DNA of 64,000 nucleotides, from the NCBI GenBank assembly GCA_038741495.1, contig JAVYKX010000001.1, positions 242,918-306,917 on the forward strand, given 5' to 3'. How positions within the stretch are numbered: the first letter of the stretch is position 1; every line of letters begins with the position of its first letter. The position numbers and the translations under genes are program-made. Origin of the DNA: Thermofilum sp. Lineage in GTDB: Archaea; Thermoproteota; Thermoprotei; Thermofilales; Thermofilaceae. This document shows positions 1 to 7,237 of the stretch, piece by piece. The notes beneath the pieces are model-generated. The model did no database searches, was not told the origin of the DNA, and saw only the letters and a program-made list of their open reading frames with translations.

Positions 1-18
1 AAGACAACCTCGACAACG

Positions 19-57
19 CTTAAATACCACACAGGTGCAGCACCCTGCAGCACCTGT
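19..57 (+). promoter_or_regulatory. Promoter with perfect inverted repeat over the start site
   Basis: A TATA-like box (TTAAATAC, 20-27) lies 34 nt before the ATG at 58. Between them is a perfect 8-bp inverted repeat, ACAGGTGC at 31-38 and GCACCTGT at 50-57, with an 11-nt spacer. The repeat covers the expected transcription start and abuts the start codon. That is a likely place for a repressor of the carboxylase operon to bind (inference). Confidence 0.6.
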
Positions 58-627
58 ATGACGCTCGTAGTACGCTCAGCAAGCAAAGCCTTCATCGTGC
101 CTAATCCCCTGCTCTCAGCAGATAAGTACCTTCACTCCGCAGCTAACGTGCTTTGCCTCAATCCGATCATGGCTCCCGCGATAGAGGTGGGGGGCGGGGA
201 CCTTTTCCTCGAAACCGACACACCGGTGCTTGCAGCTGTAGCGGGAGAGGCTGATGTGAGCGCCGATGGCCGGAGAGTATCTTCGTGGGCGGCTGTCCGC
301 TTCACTCGAAGCCTGGAGGTTCACGCAGGGAAGAAAGCTTACGTGTCTATTAAGGGGCTTCGCAGCGAGGCGGAGGGTAGAGCCCCCCTGCACAGCGGCC
401 ACTCTCTAGCTCTCAACTCGACCGAGCTGGACGGTGTCGAGCCGCGCTTGCTTGCGGCGCTCAAGGCTCCCCCCTCCCTTAGGGGCGACGGAGGGGATTG
501 GCTGCAGGCAGCTTCGAGGCTGCAGAGGTACCTTCAGTTCCTAGCGGATATCGTCCAGAGAGGTGCCGAGCTGGTGCGCGTAAACCTGGGAGGAGTTGAG
601 TACGAAGCTTGGGTTCTCGAGCTCTAA
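58..627 (+). CDS. Half-length KipA/PxpC-like (biotin-dependent carboxyltransferase family) protein
   Basis: This is a 189-residue protein. Roughly residues 10-105 follow the N-terminal pattern of the AHS2/KipA/PxpC family: an AAN-L-LNP stretch, then a -P-AIEV-GG- strand, AVAGEADV, a DG turn and a final AYVSIKGL strand. Known PxpC proteins have about 300 residues, so the second half of the domain is missing here. The tail (about 130-189) is unrelated and partly helical. It is first in an operon, 12 nt before a carboxyltransferase gene, which suggests an accessory role in carboxylase function. That role is inferred. The family match comes from pattern recognition and needs a profile search. Confidence 0.55.
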   Translation: MTLVVRSASKAFIVPNPLLSADKYLHSAANVLCLNPIMAPAIEVGGGDLFLETDTPVLAAVAGEADVSADGRRVSSWAAVRFTRSLEVHAGKKAYVSIKGLRSEAEGRAPLHSGHSLALNSTELDGVEPRLLAALKAPPSLRGDGGDWLQAASRLQRYLQFLADIVQRGAELVRVNLGGVEYEAWVLEL

Positions 628-639
628 CAGGGACCGCTT

Positions 640-2184
640 ATGAGCGATAAGCTAGCGCGTCTACTTGAGCTCAGGAAGAGAGCTGAGGTTGCCGACCCAG
701 CCGCTGCGCAGAAGCTGCGAGAGCAGGGTAAGCTCACGGCGTGGGAAAGGCTCAACCTGCTTCTCGATAGGGACTCCTTCGTTCCGATAGGGCGCTTCGT
801 CCTGCACAGGGCTACGGCATTCGGCATGGAGTCTAGGAAAGCTTACGGGGACGGCGTGCTAGCTGGTCTTGGGACGGTTGACGGCAGAAAAGTGGCCGTG
901 TACGCCCAGGATTTCACGTTCATGGGAGGTAGCGTAGGCGAAATGCACGCCTCTAAGATAGCTAGAGTGATCGAGCTCTCGCTGAAGATGGGCATCCCGC
1001 TGATTGGCCTCAATGAGTCGGGCGGTGCGAGGATACAGGAGGGTGTAGACTCCCTCAAGGGCTACGGCGAGATATTCTACAGGAACGTGCTCGCGAGCGG
1101 AGTGGTTCCTCAGATCGTCGCCATTCTCGGGCCCTGCGCCGGCGGCGCGGTTTACTCTCCGGCGCTGGCCGACTTCATAATCATGACTAGAGGCAGCTAC
1201 ATGTACATCACAGGCCCTAAGGTGGTGAAAGCCGCTGTCGGCGAGGACGTTACTCATGAGAGTCTCGGAGGAGCCGAGGTTCACGCCTCGAAGAGCGGGG
1301 TGGCGCACTTCGTCGTCGAGAGGGACGAGGATGCTATCCGCCTGATCAAGAAGCTTTTGAGCTACCTGCCCAGCAACAACGCTGAAGACCCACCCTTCCT
1401 TGACACCGGCGATGACCCGCTCCGGGAGGACGCGCAGCTGGACAGCGTGGTCCCCGACGACCCGGTGAAGCCTTACGACGTCCGCGAGGTCATCTCTAGA
1501 GTATTCGACGCGGGCTCTTTCCTCGAAGTGCACGTCCACTTCGCTCCCAGTGCGGTTGTAGGGTTCGCGCGGCTCGGAGGTTTCCCGGTCTGTGTAGTGG
1601 CTAACCAGCCGGCTTACATGGCTGGAAGCCTCGACATCGACTCGTCCGACAAGATTTCCAGGTTCGTGACCTTCTGCGACGCGTTCAACTTCCCAGTGAT
1701 AACGTTCGTGGACGTACCTGGTTTCTTGCCGGGCACTGTCCAGGAGCACGGCGGAGTGATACGCCACGGTGCCAAGATCATATACGCCTACTCCGACGCC
1801 ACCGTCCCCAAGCTCACCGTGATTCTGAGGAAAGCTTACGGCGGCGCTTACATCGCGATGGGCAGCAAGCACCTTGGCGCTGACTACGTCGTCGCGTGGC
1901 CCTCCGCCGAGATCGCGGTAATGGGACCGGAAGCAGCGATCGAGATAATCTACAGGAGGGAGCTCGAGAAGGCGCCTAACCCAGAAGAGTTGGTGAAGCA
2001 GTTCGCCGAGAAGTACAGAGCCGATATTGCGAGCCCGTACTACGCGGCTTCGAGGGGCTACGTCGACGACGTTATACAGCCTCGCGAGACCAGGCCCTGC
2101 CTCTACAGGGCTCTGCTGCACTTGCTTGACAAGAGGGAGAAGCTCCCGCGCCCCCCGAGAAAGCACGGCGTCCCTCCGGCATAG
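640..2184 (+). CDS. pccB: Acyl-CoA (propionyl/acetyl-CoA) carboxylase carboxyltransferase subunit
   Basis: The 514-residue protein is full length for the PccB/MmdA family. It transfers CO2 from carboxybiotin to an acyl-CoA. Visible motifs are ESGGARIQEG near residue 126, the acyl-CoA oxyanion segment GPCAGGAVYSP near 164, and GGAYIAMGSKHLGAD near 402 for the carboxybiotin half. It is followed by a small subunit and a biotin carrier gene, so the three form a carboxylase operon. The biotin carboxylase is encoded at 34241-35734 on the other strand. Propionyl-CoA, acetyl-CoA or methylmalonyl-CoA could be the substrate, and the sequence alone does not decide. No membrane decarboxylase (MmdB) is present in the window, which argues for a carboxylase. 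Confidence 0.93.
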   Translation: MSDKLARLLELRKRAEVADPAAAQKLREQGKLTAWERLNLLLDRDSFVPIGRFVLHRATAFGMESRKAYGDGVLAGLGTVDGRKVAVYAQDFTFMGGSVGEMHASKIARVIELSLKMGIPLIGLNESGGARIQEGVDSLKGYGEIFYRNVLASGVVPQIVAILGPCAGGAVYSPALADFIIMTRGSYMYITGPKVVKAAVGEDVTHESLGGAEVHASKSGVAHFVVERDEDAIRLIKKLLSYLPSNNAEDPPFLDTGDDPLREDAQLDSVVPDDPVKPYDVREVISRVFDAGSFLEVHVHFAPSAVVGFARLGGFPVCVVANQPAYMAGSLDIDSSDKISRFVTFCDAFNFPVITFVDVPGFLPGTVQEHGGVIRHGAKIIYAYSDATVPKLTVILRKAYGGAYIAMGSKHLGADYVVAWPSAEIAVMGPEAAIEIIYRRELEKAPNPEELVKQFAEKYRADIASPYYAASRGYVDDVIQPRETRPCLYRALLHLLDKREKLPRPPRKHGVPPA

Positions 2185-2192
2185 TGGTCACC

Positions 2193-2345
2193 ATGCTGAC
2201 TGGCAAGAGAGTGGTTATCCTCGCCGCGGTGATAGCTTACGTCAGGTCAAAGCGCTTGAAAGCGTCCCGCAGGGTAGAGCCCCGAAGCGTCTCGGGCTGG
2301 CGCTTGGCGAGAGTACTCGACATGGTGGACCCAGCGTCCCCGTGA
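2193..2345 (+). CDS. Small carboxylase-associated subunit (epsilon/OadG-like), 50 aa
   Basis: This ORF of 50 codons lies between the carboxyltransferase and biotin-carrier genes (8 nt after one, 9 nt before the other). An N-terminal helix (residues 6-17, VVILAAVIAYVR) is followed by basic residues and then SVSGWRLARVLDMVD (32-46). This resembles small proteins in other acyl-CoA carboxylase or decarboxylase clusters, which start with an ALA-rich helix and end in a W-LAGR-EL-M motif. Start ATG 2193. The likely job is stabilising or assembling the carboxylase (inference from position and pattern). Confidence 0.6.
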   Translation: MLTGKRVVILAAVIAYVRSKRLKASRRVEPRSVSGWRLARVLDMVDPASP

Positions 2346-2354
2346 GGTGGTTAA

Positions 2355-2711
2355 GTGAAGAAGCGTTTCCTCGTCGTGATGGATGGGGAAGCCTACGAGG
2401 TGGAGGTGGAGATCCCCGAGGGAGCAGCCCCCCTCGAGGCAATGCTCTCGGTGTTTCAAAGCGGCGTGGTCCGCAAGGTGGAGCCCCCTCCTTCGGGCAG
2501 AGGAGTCGTGCGCGCACCGATAACCGGTAGAGTCGCAGAGCTGAAGGTGCACAAAGGGGCGACCGTGCATAGGGGTGATCCGCTCGTCCTCATCGAGAGC
2601 ATGAAAACCATCGTGGAGGTGAAATCCGACGTTGACGGCGTAGTCGAGGATGTGATGGTGGAGCAAGGCGCCGCCGTCAAGCAGGGGGATCCTCTGCTCA
2701 GGATCTCGTAG
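2355..2711 (+). CDS. Biotin carboxyl carrier protein of acyl-CoA carboxylase
   Basis: The 118-residue protein has a C-terminal biotinyl domain (about 48-118) and a short N-terminal linker rich in Glu and Pro. Lys84 in ESMKT is the predicted biotin attachment site. The usual family motif is (E/A)-A-M-K-M, so Ser replaces Ala and Thr replaces the last Met, a change also seen in some archaeal carriers. GTG start preceded by GAGGTGGTTAA. It carries CO2 between the distant biotin carboxylase (34241-35734) and the adjacent carboxyltransferase. A biotin ligase gene is not in the window. Confidence 0.92.
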   Translation: MKKRFLVVMDGEAYEVEVEIPEGAAPLEAMLSVFQSGVVRKVEPPPSGRGVVRAPITGRVAELKVHKGATVHRGDPLVLIESMKTIVEVKSDVDGVVEDVMVEQGAAVKQGDPLLRIS

Positions 2712-2808
2712 CTGAAGAGCACCCTCCTGGGGTTCAGGCTCCCTCTCGCTCGTGAACCGCCGGATAAGGATATAGGTCTGGCTCGCTCAGAAAGCCCGGT
2801 GCAGGGCT

Positions 2809-3450
2809 GTGGAGCTTAACTACGGGGAGCTCACTATAAGGAGGCTTGCTCACGCAGCCTTCAGGGTTTCTGGCGCCGGTAGAGTAATCTACATCGATCC
2901 TTTCCGCATCGCGCAGGCGCCGCGCGACGGCGATATTGTTGTGTGCACCCACGACCACTACGACCACTGCAGCCCGGAAGACGTGCGCAAAGTTGCTAAG
3001 CCCGGTGCGACCATCATCGCCAGCGTGAACTGCGAGAGGAAGGTGAGGGGTATGGGCTTCGAGTACAAGCTACTGAGACCAGGCGACACGGTGGCTGTGC
3101 ACGGTGTCGAGATTAGAGCCGTCCCGGCCTACAACGTTGGGAAGCACTTCCACCCTAGGGATTACCACGGGATAGGGGTTCTGATCAAGCACGCGGGAGT
3201 AACTATCTACCATGCAGGTGACACCGACTTAATCCCCGAGATGGAGCAGCTCCGCGGGCAAGTCGACGTAGCCCTCCTACCCGTCAGCGGAGTGTACGTG
3301 ATGGACGCGGCGGAGGCTGCTAAGGCAGCTCTCCTCATCCAGCCGAGGGTAGCGGTACCTATGCACTACGGGGAGATAGTGGGCAGCGAGAGGGACGCGG
3401 AGGCTTTCCGGAGAGCGCTTGAGGGGCGAGTGCGCGTCGAGCTTCTCTAA
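2809..3450 (+). CDS. UPF0173-like metallo-beta-lactamase-fold hydrolase
   Basis: The 213-residue protein matches the single-domain UPF0173 (YtkL/TM1162) group in length and motifs. The metal-binding motif is H48-x-H50-x-D52-H53 in a THDHYDHCSP segment. A second His/Asp cluster, YHAGDTDLIP near residue 135, and PMHYGE near the C terminus complete the site. The substrate is unknown for this family. GTG start with a TATA-like GATATAGG about 40 nt upstream. The gene is followed 15 nt later by the PP-loop enzyme, so the two may be cotranscribed. Confidence 0.85.
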   Translation: MELNYGELTIRRLAHAAFRVSGAGRVIYIDPFRIAQAPRDGDIVVCTHDHYDHCSPEDVRKVAKPGATIIASVNCERKVRGMGFEYKLLRPGDTVAVHGVEIRAVPAYNVGKHFHPRDYHGIGVLIKHAGVTIYHAGDTDLIPEMEQLRGQVDVALLPVSGVYVMDAAEAAKAALLIQPRVAVPMHYGEIVGSERDAEAFRRALEGRVRVELL

Positions 3451-3468
3451 GCCGGGGACCGTAAAGTG

Positions 3469-4548
3469 ATGGAGCGCTACCCCTTCTTCAGAGGCGGCAG
3501 ACTCGAGGGGTTTGTAAGGACGTACGGCGACTACCTGGAAGTCACGCGACTGGAGCGGGAGGACGTGTACCTTTGGGAGGGGCGGGTCGGCGTCAGGTAC
3601 ACAGGTGGATCACCGTTCTTCAAAGCGTGCTACGAGCCTCCGACAGCCCCCTCCTCGGCTTCCCTCGACTCGCTCGAGGAGAGGTTGAAGCGCGTAGCAG
3701 ATTCCATTGGGAGCAAGTTGGCTGGGCGCAAGGTCATGGTAGACTTCAGCGGGGGTAAGGACAGCACGCTAAACCTTCTCCTTCTCAAGGCGCTCAGCGA
3801 GCGGGTGAGCTTCCAAGTGGTTCCCGTCTACGTTCACATGCCTTTTCTCGAGCCTCCCGAGAACATAGACCACGCCCAGTGGATAGCTGGGAAGCTCGGC
3901 TACGACTTGGAGGTTGTGGAGCCGAGCAGGCAGCAAATCCTCTTCTTCCTCCATAGGCACGGCCTGCCCCGCCGGGGCCAGAGGTGGTGCACATACCTGA
4001 AGATGAGAGCTCTCCGCGAGGCTCGGAAGAGGATATCGCCTAGCTACGAGGCAAGAGCGGAGAGAGTTGCAGAGTCCGGGAAAAGGGCCGAGTGGCTCTC
4101 GAGAGCTTACTCTAAAGCAGCCTTCCTTTCCGGTGCTTCTCTGAACCTCGTCTACGACTTGGGAATCGAGCAGGTAGCTTCGGTGCTGCGGGAACAGGGG
4201 CTTGTCCACCCACATTACCTGGATGGTTTACCAAGGGTCTCCTGCTCTCTCTGCCCCTACCGCAGTCTGTACGAGCTTGAGCTATCGTCGCGGTACCCTC
4301 TAGAGGATGAGGGTCTAGTCGAGCACGTAGCCTCCTCACTCTACAGGAGATTCTACTCGGTTCGCGTAAGCTGGGAGGAGTTTTGGAGTTACCGGCTGTG
4401 GCGCTTCCCTCCCTCTATAGCGCTAGCTAGGCTCGAGGAGCGTGCGCACACGAGGGTCGAGGACAGTCTTTCCCTCGAGGAGGCTCGAGAGATGTTTAGA
4501 AGTATATGGACCTCCAGCGCGGCGTCCAGGGTCGAGGACCATGGGTAG
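3469..4548 (+). CDS. PP-loop ATP pyrophosphatase, PAPS-reductase-like family
   Basis: About 359 residues. The N-terminal 65 residues form a small beta-rich domain. Then comes SGGKDS (about 95-100), the N-type PP-loop that adenylates its substrate, and a RWCTYLK segment near 173. A CxxC pair, C-SL-C-PY (about residues 259-262), lies near the C-terminal side. This layout matches the archaeal PAPS-reductase-like proteins, which may thiolate or reduce sulfur substrates. The exact substrate is unknown. A GTG lies directly before the chosen ATG. The last 8 nt overlap the start of the nuclease gene. Confidence 0.75.
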   Translation: MERYPFFRGGRLEGFVRTYGDYLEVTRLEREDVYLWEGRVGVRYTGGSPFFKACYEPPTAPSSASLDSLEERLKRVADSIGSKLAGRKVMVDFSGGKDSTLNLLLLKALSERVSFQVVPVYVHMPFLEPPENIDHAQWIAGKLGYDLEVVEPSRQQILFFLHRHGLPRRGQRWCTYLKMRALREARKRISPSYEARAERVAESGKRAEWLSRAYSKAAFLSGASLNLVYDLGIEQVASVLREQGLVHPHYLDGLPRVSCSLCPYRSLYELELSSRYPLEDEGLVEHVASSLYRRFYSVRVSWEEFWSYRLWRFPPSIALARLEERAHTRVEDSLSLEEAREMFRSIWTSSAASRVEDHG

Positions 4549-5170
4549 AGGCTTGTGGAGCGAGCTCCTTGCGGAGCTGGTGCTAGAGCTTGAGGGATTC
4601 GAGGTGGTTAAGCGCCAGGAGAAGATACTGCGCGGGGGTGAGGAAGTGGGCGAGGTCGACATAGTTGCGAGAAAGGGGAACGATCTTTTCGCCGTCGAGG
4701 TGAAGTCCGGTAAAATCAGTGTCGGCGATGTAAGGCAAGCTTACACGAACTCCGTTCTACTGGGTTTCAAGCCGCTCCTTATAGCTAGGGGCTTCTCGGA
4801 CAAAGCGGCGGAAGAGCTCGCGAAAGAGCTGGGTGTCGAGGTGTTCCTGCTGCCCGAGTACTTCCACTTCGTGAGCATGGAGGAGCTCACCGCTGCTATC
4901 GAGCAGGCAGTGGTCAGGGTCTTAGACCAGCTAGTGCCGGCTCAGGTAGAGGCTTTAAGCAGCGAGGACATCCTAGTTCTCGAGGCACTAGCGCTAAGCA
5001 GCGACTTCTCCGAGGCGGCTAGGCGTGCGAATTTCAGTGAAGCTGATCTGGGAAAGAGGCTTGACGAGATGAGAAGAAGGGGCGTACTCACACGCGTAAC
5101 AGGCTTTGCGGCACTACGCCTTCAAGCTAAGCTTATTCTGCTCGCTCGACGCGCGCTGAAGCCTACTTAA
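4541..5170 (+). CDS. RecB-like (COG4998-type) nuclease with C-terminal winged-helix-like region
   Basis: The 209-residue protein carries a restriction-endonuclease-like core: E-V-D40-I in GEVDIVARK, then A-V-E53-V-K55 in FAVEVKSGK, the D...E-x-K metal site, and a QAYTN helix. The last 60 residues look helical with a helix-turn-helix flavour. Similar archaeal proteins are annotated as RecB-family predicted endonucleases. The ATG at 4541 overlaps the upstream stop, which fits translational coupling. A longer ORF frame reaching to 4442 lies inside the previous gene and is unlikely to be used. The tail overlaps the convergent Lrp gene by 8 nt. Confidence 0.75.
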   Translation: MGRGLWSELLAELVLELEGFEVVKRQEKILRGGEEVGEVDIVARKGNDLFAVEVKSGKISVGDVRQAYTNSVLLGFKPLLIARGFSDKAAEELAKELGVEVFLLPEYFHFVSMEELTAAIEQAVVRVLDQLVPAQVEALSSEDILVLEALALSSDFSEAARRANFSEADLGKRLDEMRRRGVLTRVTGFAALRLQAKLILLARRALKPT

Positions 5171-5582
5171 GCCTCTCCAAAACTATCGCGGGGCATACTC
5201 TCTTAACTCCGCTCATGCTCCCTATCTCATCCACGATCTTTTTCAGCTCCATGCTGTGGCGGGCCCACACCTCCACCATTATCATGTGGTCACCTGTAGT
5301 CACGTAAACGGCCGCAGCGTAGTCTTTTTTCGAAAGCTCTTCAGCGACTTTCAGCACGTGATCCGACTCCGCGTCCACGCCGATGAGAGCTACACCGTTG
5401 TACCCGAGCTTCTTGGGGTCAGCGACCACCGTGTACCTTTTGATCACACCCTCCCTCTCGAGCTTGCTCAACCGCTTCTTCACAGCGACATCGCTGATTC
5501 CGAGGATTTTCGCCATCTCGGTAAGTGTTCTCCGCGCGTTCTCGGAAAGCAGCCTAACTATCTCGACATCTTTCTCGTCCAT
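5163..5582 (-). CDS. Lrp/AsnC family transcriptional regulator
   Basis: The 139-residue protein has the full Lrp layout. An N-terminal winged helix-turn-helix (about 2-58, starting MDEKDVEIV with AKILGISDVAVKKRLSKLE as recognition region) is followed by a RAM domain (about 65-139) for effector binding and oligomerisation. The ATG at 5582 gives the canonical N terminus and is preceded by GAGAGGGT. A GTG at 5615 would add 11 residues and make a GTGA overlap with the upstream gene, so it is a real alternative. It lies downstream of a secreted-protein gene on the same strand; its target is unknown. Confidence 0.9.
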   Translation of the reverse strand: MDEKDVEIVRLLSENARRTLTEMAKILGISDVAVKKRLSKLEREGVIKRYTVVADPKKLGYNGVALIGVDAESDHVLKVAEELSKKDYAAAVYVTTGDHMIMVEVWARHSMELKKIVDEIGSMSGVKRVCPAIVLERLK

Positions 5583-5611
5583 ACCCTCTCGAGAAGTGGT
5601 ATGAGCGCAAA

Positions 5612-7072
5612 TCACCTATAAACGTGTACTGCTTTCGGGTAGCTGCGCCTCCTCCTGAAAGCAGCTAGAATCAGCGAGGCGAAAATCACGAGCGCGGGGG
5701 AGAGAAGAAGGAGGGGGACGTTCCTCTCCAGCCAGCGCTGCACCAGAGTCCCGAGCTCTACCTTGCTCTTGTACTCCCCCGCGACAACCTTCAAGGAAGT
5801 TTCCCTCCACTTGAAGGTGGTTACTGTAGGCTCCAGCGGCCTTACACTTAGAAGGACGTTGCACGGCTTCTCCTCTACGATACCAGGTATGCTCCTCCAC
5901 CCGTAGAGAGCTCGCTCCATGGAAACTGCAAGCTGGGAGTGGTTCAAAAGCTCGAGCTGCGTAGTGTTCAGAGGGTGCATGGACCACGCTTTCCCGGCTC
6001 CATCTTTGACTCTAAAGAGGGAGTTGTTGCCCCAGAGGAACAACGCTCCTCCGCGTGCGCTAACTGGCATGAGCTTGAAGTTGTCCGCCTCGAGAACCTC
6101 TACTCGAGATAGCTCGAAGCTCCACCCGTATTTCTCGCTCAGTGTCAGCAGCACAGGAACTTTAACGCCTTCCTCGACCTCCGTCATCCCGAGAGCTTTT
6201 AGGACTCCGCCAGCGTAGTCGACCGAGACCAGGAAGGTGCTGCCGAAACCCTTGAAGGATCGGAGCCACACGAGCCCCCCAACGTCAGATACTCTTACCG
6301 CAAAACCGCTGTAGCCGTCTAAAGTAGTGGTGCCTACCACTACTAGATCGCCGTCTACGACTATTGCATCTTCAGGGGTTTCCGCGCCGGCACCTCCGAC
6401 CGCGTAGCTCGCCTTCACGCGCAAACCCTCATCGAGAACGAGAACCAGTATATCGCTCTGAGAGACGTTGTAGGCCCAAGTTTCGCCTACAAGCACGATC
6501 AGACTACCGCTTCGCAGCACTCGGCGGGGGAGGTCAGGGTAGCCAAGGCTCCCGTAGCACGCGTAAGTCTTTACCAACCCGCTGCTTGACAAGCGAATAG
6601 ATAGAACGTCCGAGTCCCCCGCGTAGCGGCTTGCGTACACGTACCCTGTGAGGATGAGCTCGTCTTCATCTAATGCTATTCCGTCAACTCCGTAGAAGCT
6701 GGCATTAGCGCTGACAGAGAAGGCAGCGTAAGAGTTATCGTAGTTTAAAAGCACCGCAATCGCTTGCGGAACCCACTCCTCGCCGACCATAAACCCAAAA
6801 CCTACCGCACCCTGCGGTGTCGGTTTCACGCTCAGTATTGCTCCTGCGCCGGGGAGTGCCAGGAGTGTGACCTCCCCACCTTTCACTACCCCCAGCACGG
6901 GCTGTCTAAAGTACCCTCTGCCTAGATAGCCCCCGAAGAAGATCCTCCCATCCTTCTCGATCGCTGCTAGGACGGAGAGCTCTGCTGGCTGAGCTTCAGC
7001 TAGGGTTTGACCCGCGAGGAGAGCGAGCAGGAGCGCAAAAAGGCTGGCTGCGAAAGCATTCCTCGATTTCAT
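5612..7072 (-). CDS. Secreted, membrane-anchored beta-propeller-like protein of unknown function
   Basis: The 486-residue protein has a signal peptide (about 1-27), a long ectodomain and a C-terminal transmembrane helix (about 451-472) followed by a basic tail (FRRRRS). The ectodomain contains repeated blocks of the type 'D-x-L-x-V-x-G' strands (for example around DGIALDEDELILTGYVY and EDAIVVDGDLVVVGTTT), which suggests a propeller fold. Several N-x-S/T sites could be glycosylated. No enzyme motif was seen. It is probably displayed on the outer face of the membrane. The Lrp regulator follows 29 nt downstream. It starts leaderless or nearly so. Confidence 0.75.
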   Translation of the reverse strand: MKSRNAFAASLFALLLALLAGQTLAEAQPAELSVLAAIEKDGRIFFGGYLGRGYFRQPVLGVVKGGEVTLLALPGAGAILSVKPTPQGAVGFGFMVGEEWVPQAIAVLLNYDNSYAAFSVSANASFYGVDGIALDEDELILTGYVYASRYAGDSDVLSIRLSSSGLVKTYACYGSLGYPDLPRRVLRSGSLIVLVGETWAYNVSQSDILVLVLDEGLRVKASYAVGGAGAETPEDAIVVDGDLVVVGTTTLDGYSGFAVRVSDVGGLVWLRSFKGFGSTFLVSVDYAGGVLKALGMTEVEEGVKVPVLLTLSEKYGWSFELSRVEVLEADNFKLMPVSARGGALFLWGNNSLFRVKDGAGKAWSMHPLNTTQLELLNHSQLAVSMERALYGWRSIPGIVEEKPCNVLLSVRPLEPTVTTFKWRETSLKVVAGEYKSKVELGTLVQRWLERNVPLLLLSPALVIFASLILAAFRRRRSYPKAVHVYR

Positions 7073-7093
7073 ACGCTTTCGCGCAGACAGCAG

Positions 7094-7104
7094 CCTAATA
7101 AGCC
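7094..7104 (-). promoter_or_regulatory. TATA-like promoter of the secreted propeller protein
   Basis: Read on the minus strand this is GGCTTATTAGG, centred 27 nt before the ATG at 7072. That spacing places transcription at the start codon, the leaderless pattern common in this window. Confidence 0.55.
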
Positions 7105-7199
7105 ATCGCTTTTACGAAATCTACTTAAATAGCATTCCTAGATAAGATATATGTGAAGTAAGTTTAAGGTGAAGCGCGTACAGCAGTCTTTGTAGTAAG

Positions 7200-7208
7200 G
7201 TTTAAATT
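7200..7208 (+). promoter_or_regulatory. TATA-like promoter of the ABC binding-protein gene
   Basis: GTTTAAATT is centred about 34 nt before ATG 7238, leaving a leader of under 10 nt. The 165-bp gap to the divergent gene at 7072 is otherwise AT-rich (7120-7215) and holds both promoters. Confidence 0.5.
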
Positions 7209-7237
7209 TCTGACGCCAGGAAAATACAGCGACAACG

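Noticed and set aside
859-2166. 435-residue open frame antisense to pccB
   Set aside because: It is the mirror of a strongly conserved carboxyltransferase gene. High third-position GC leaves the antisense strand free of stops. No family resemblance was seen.
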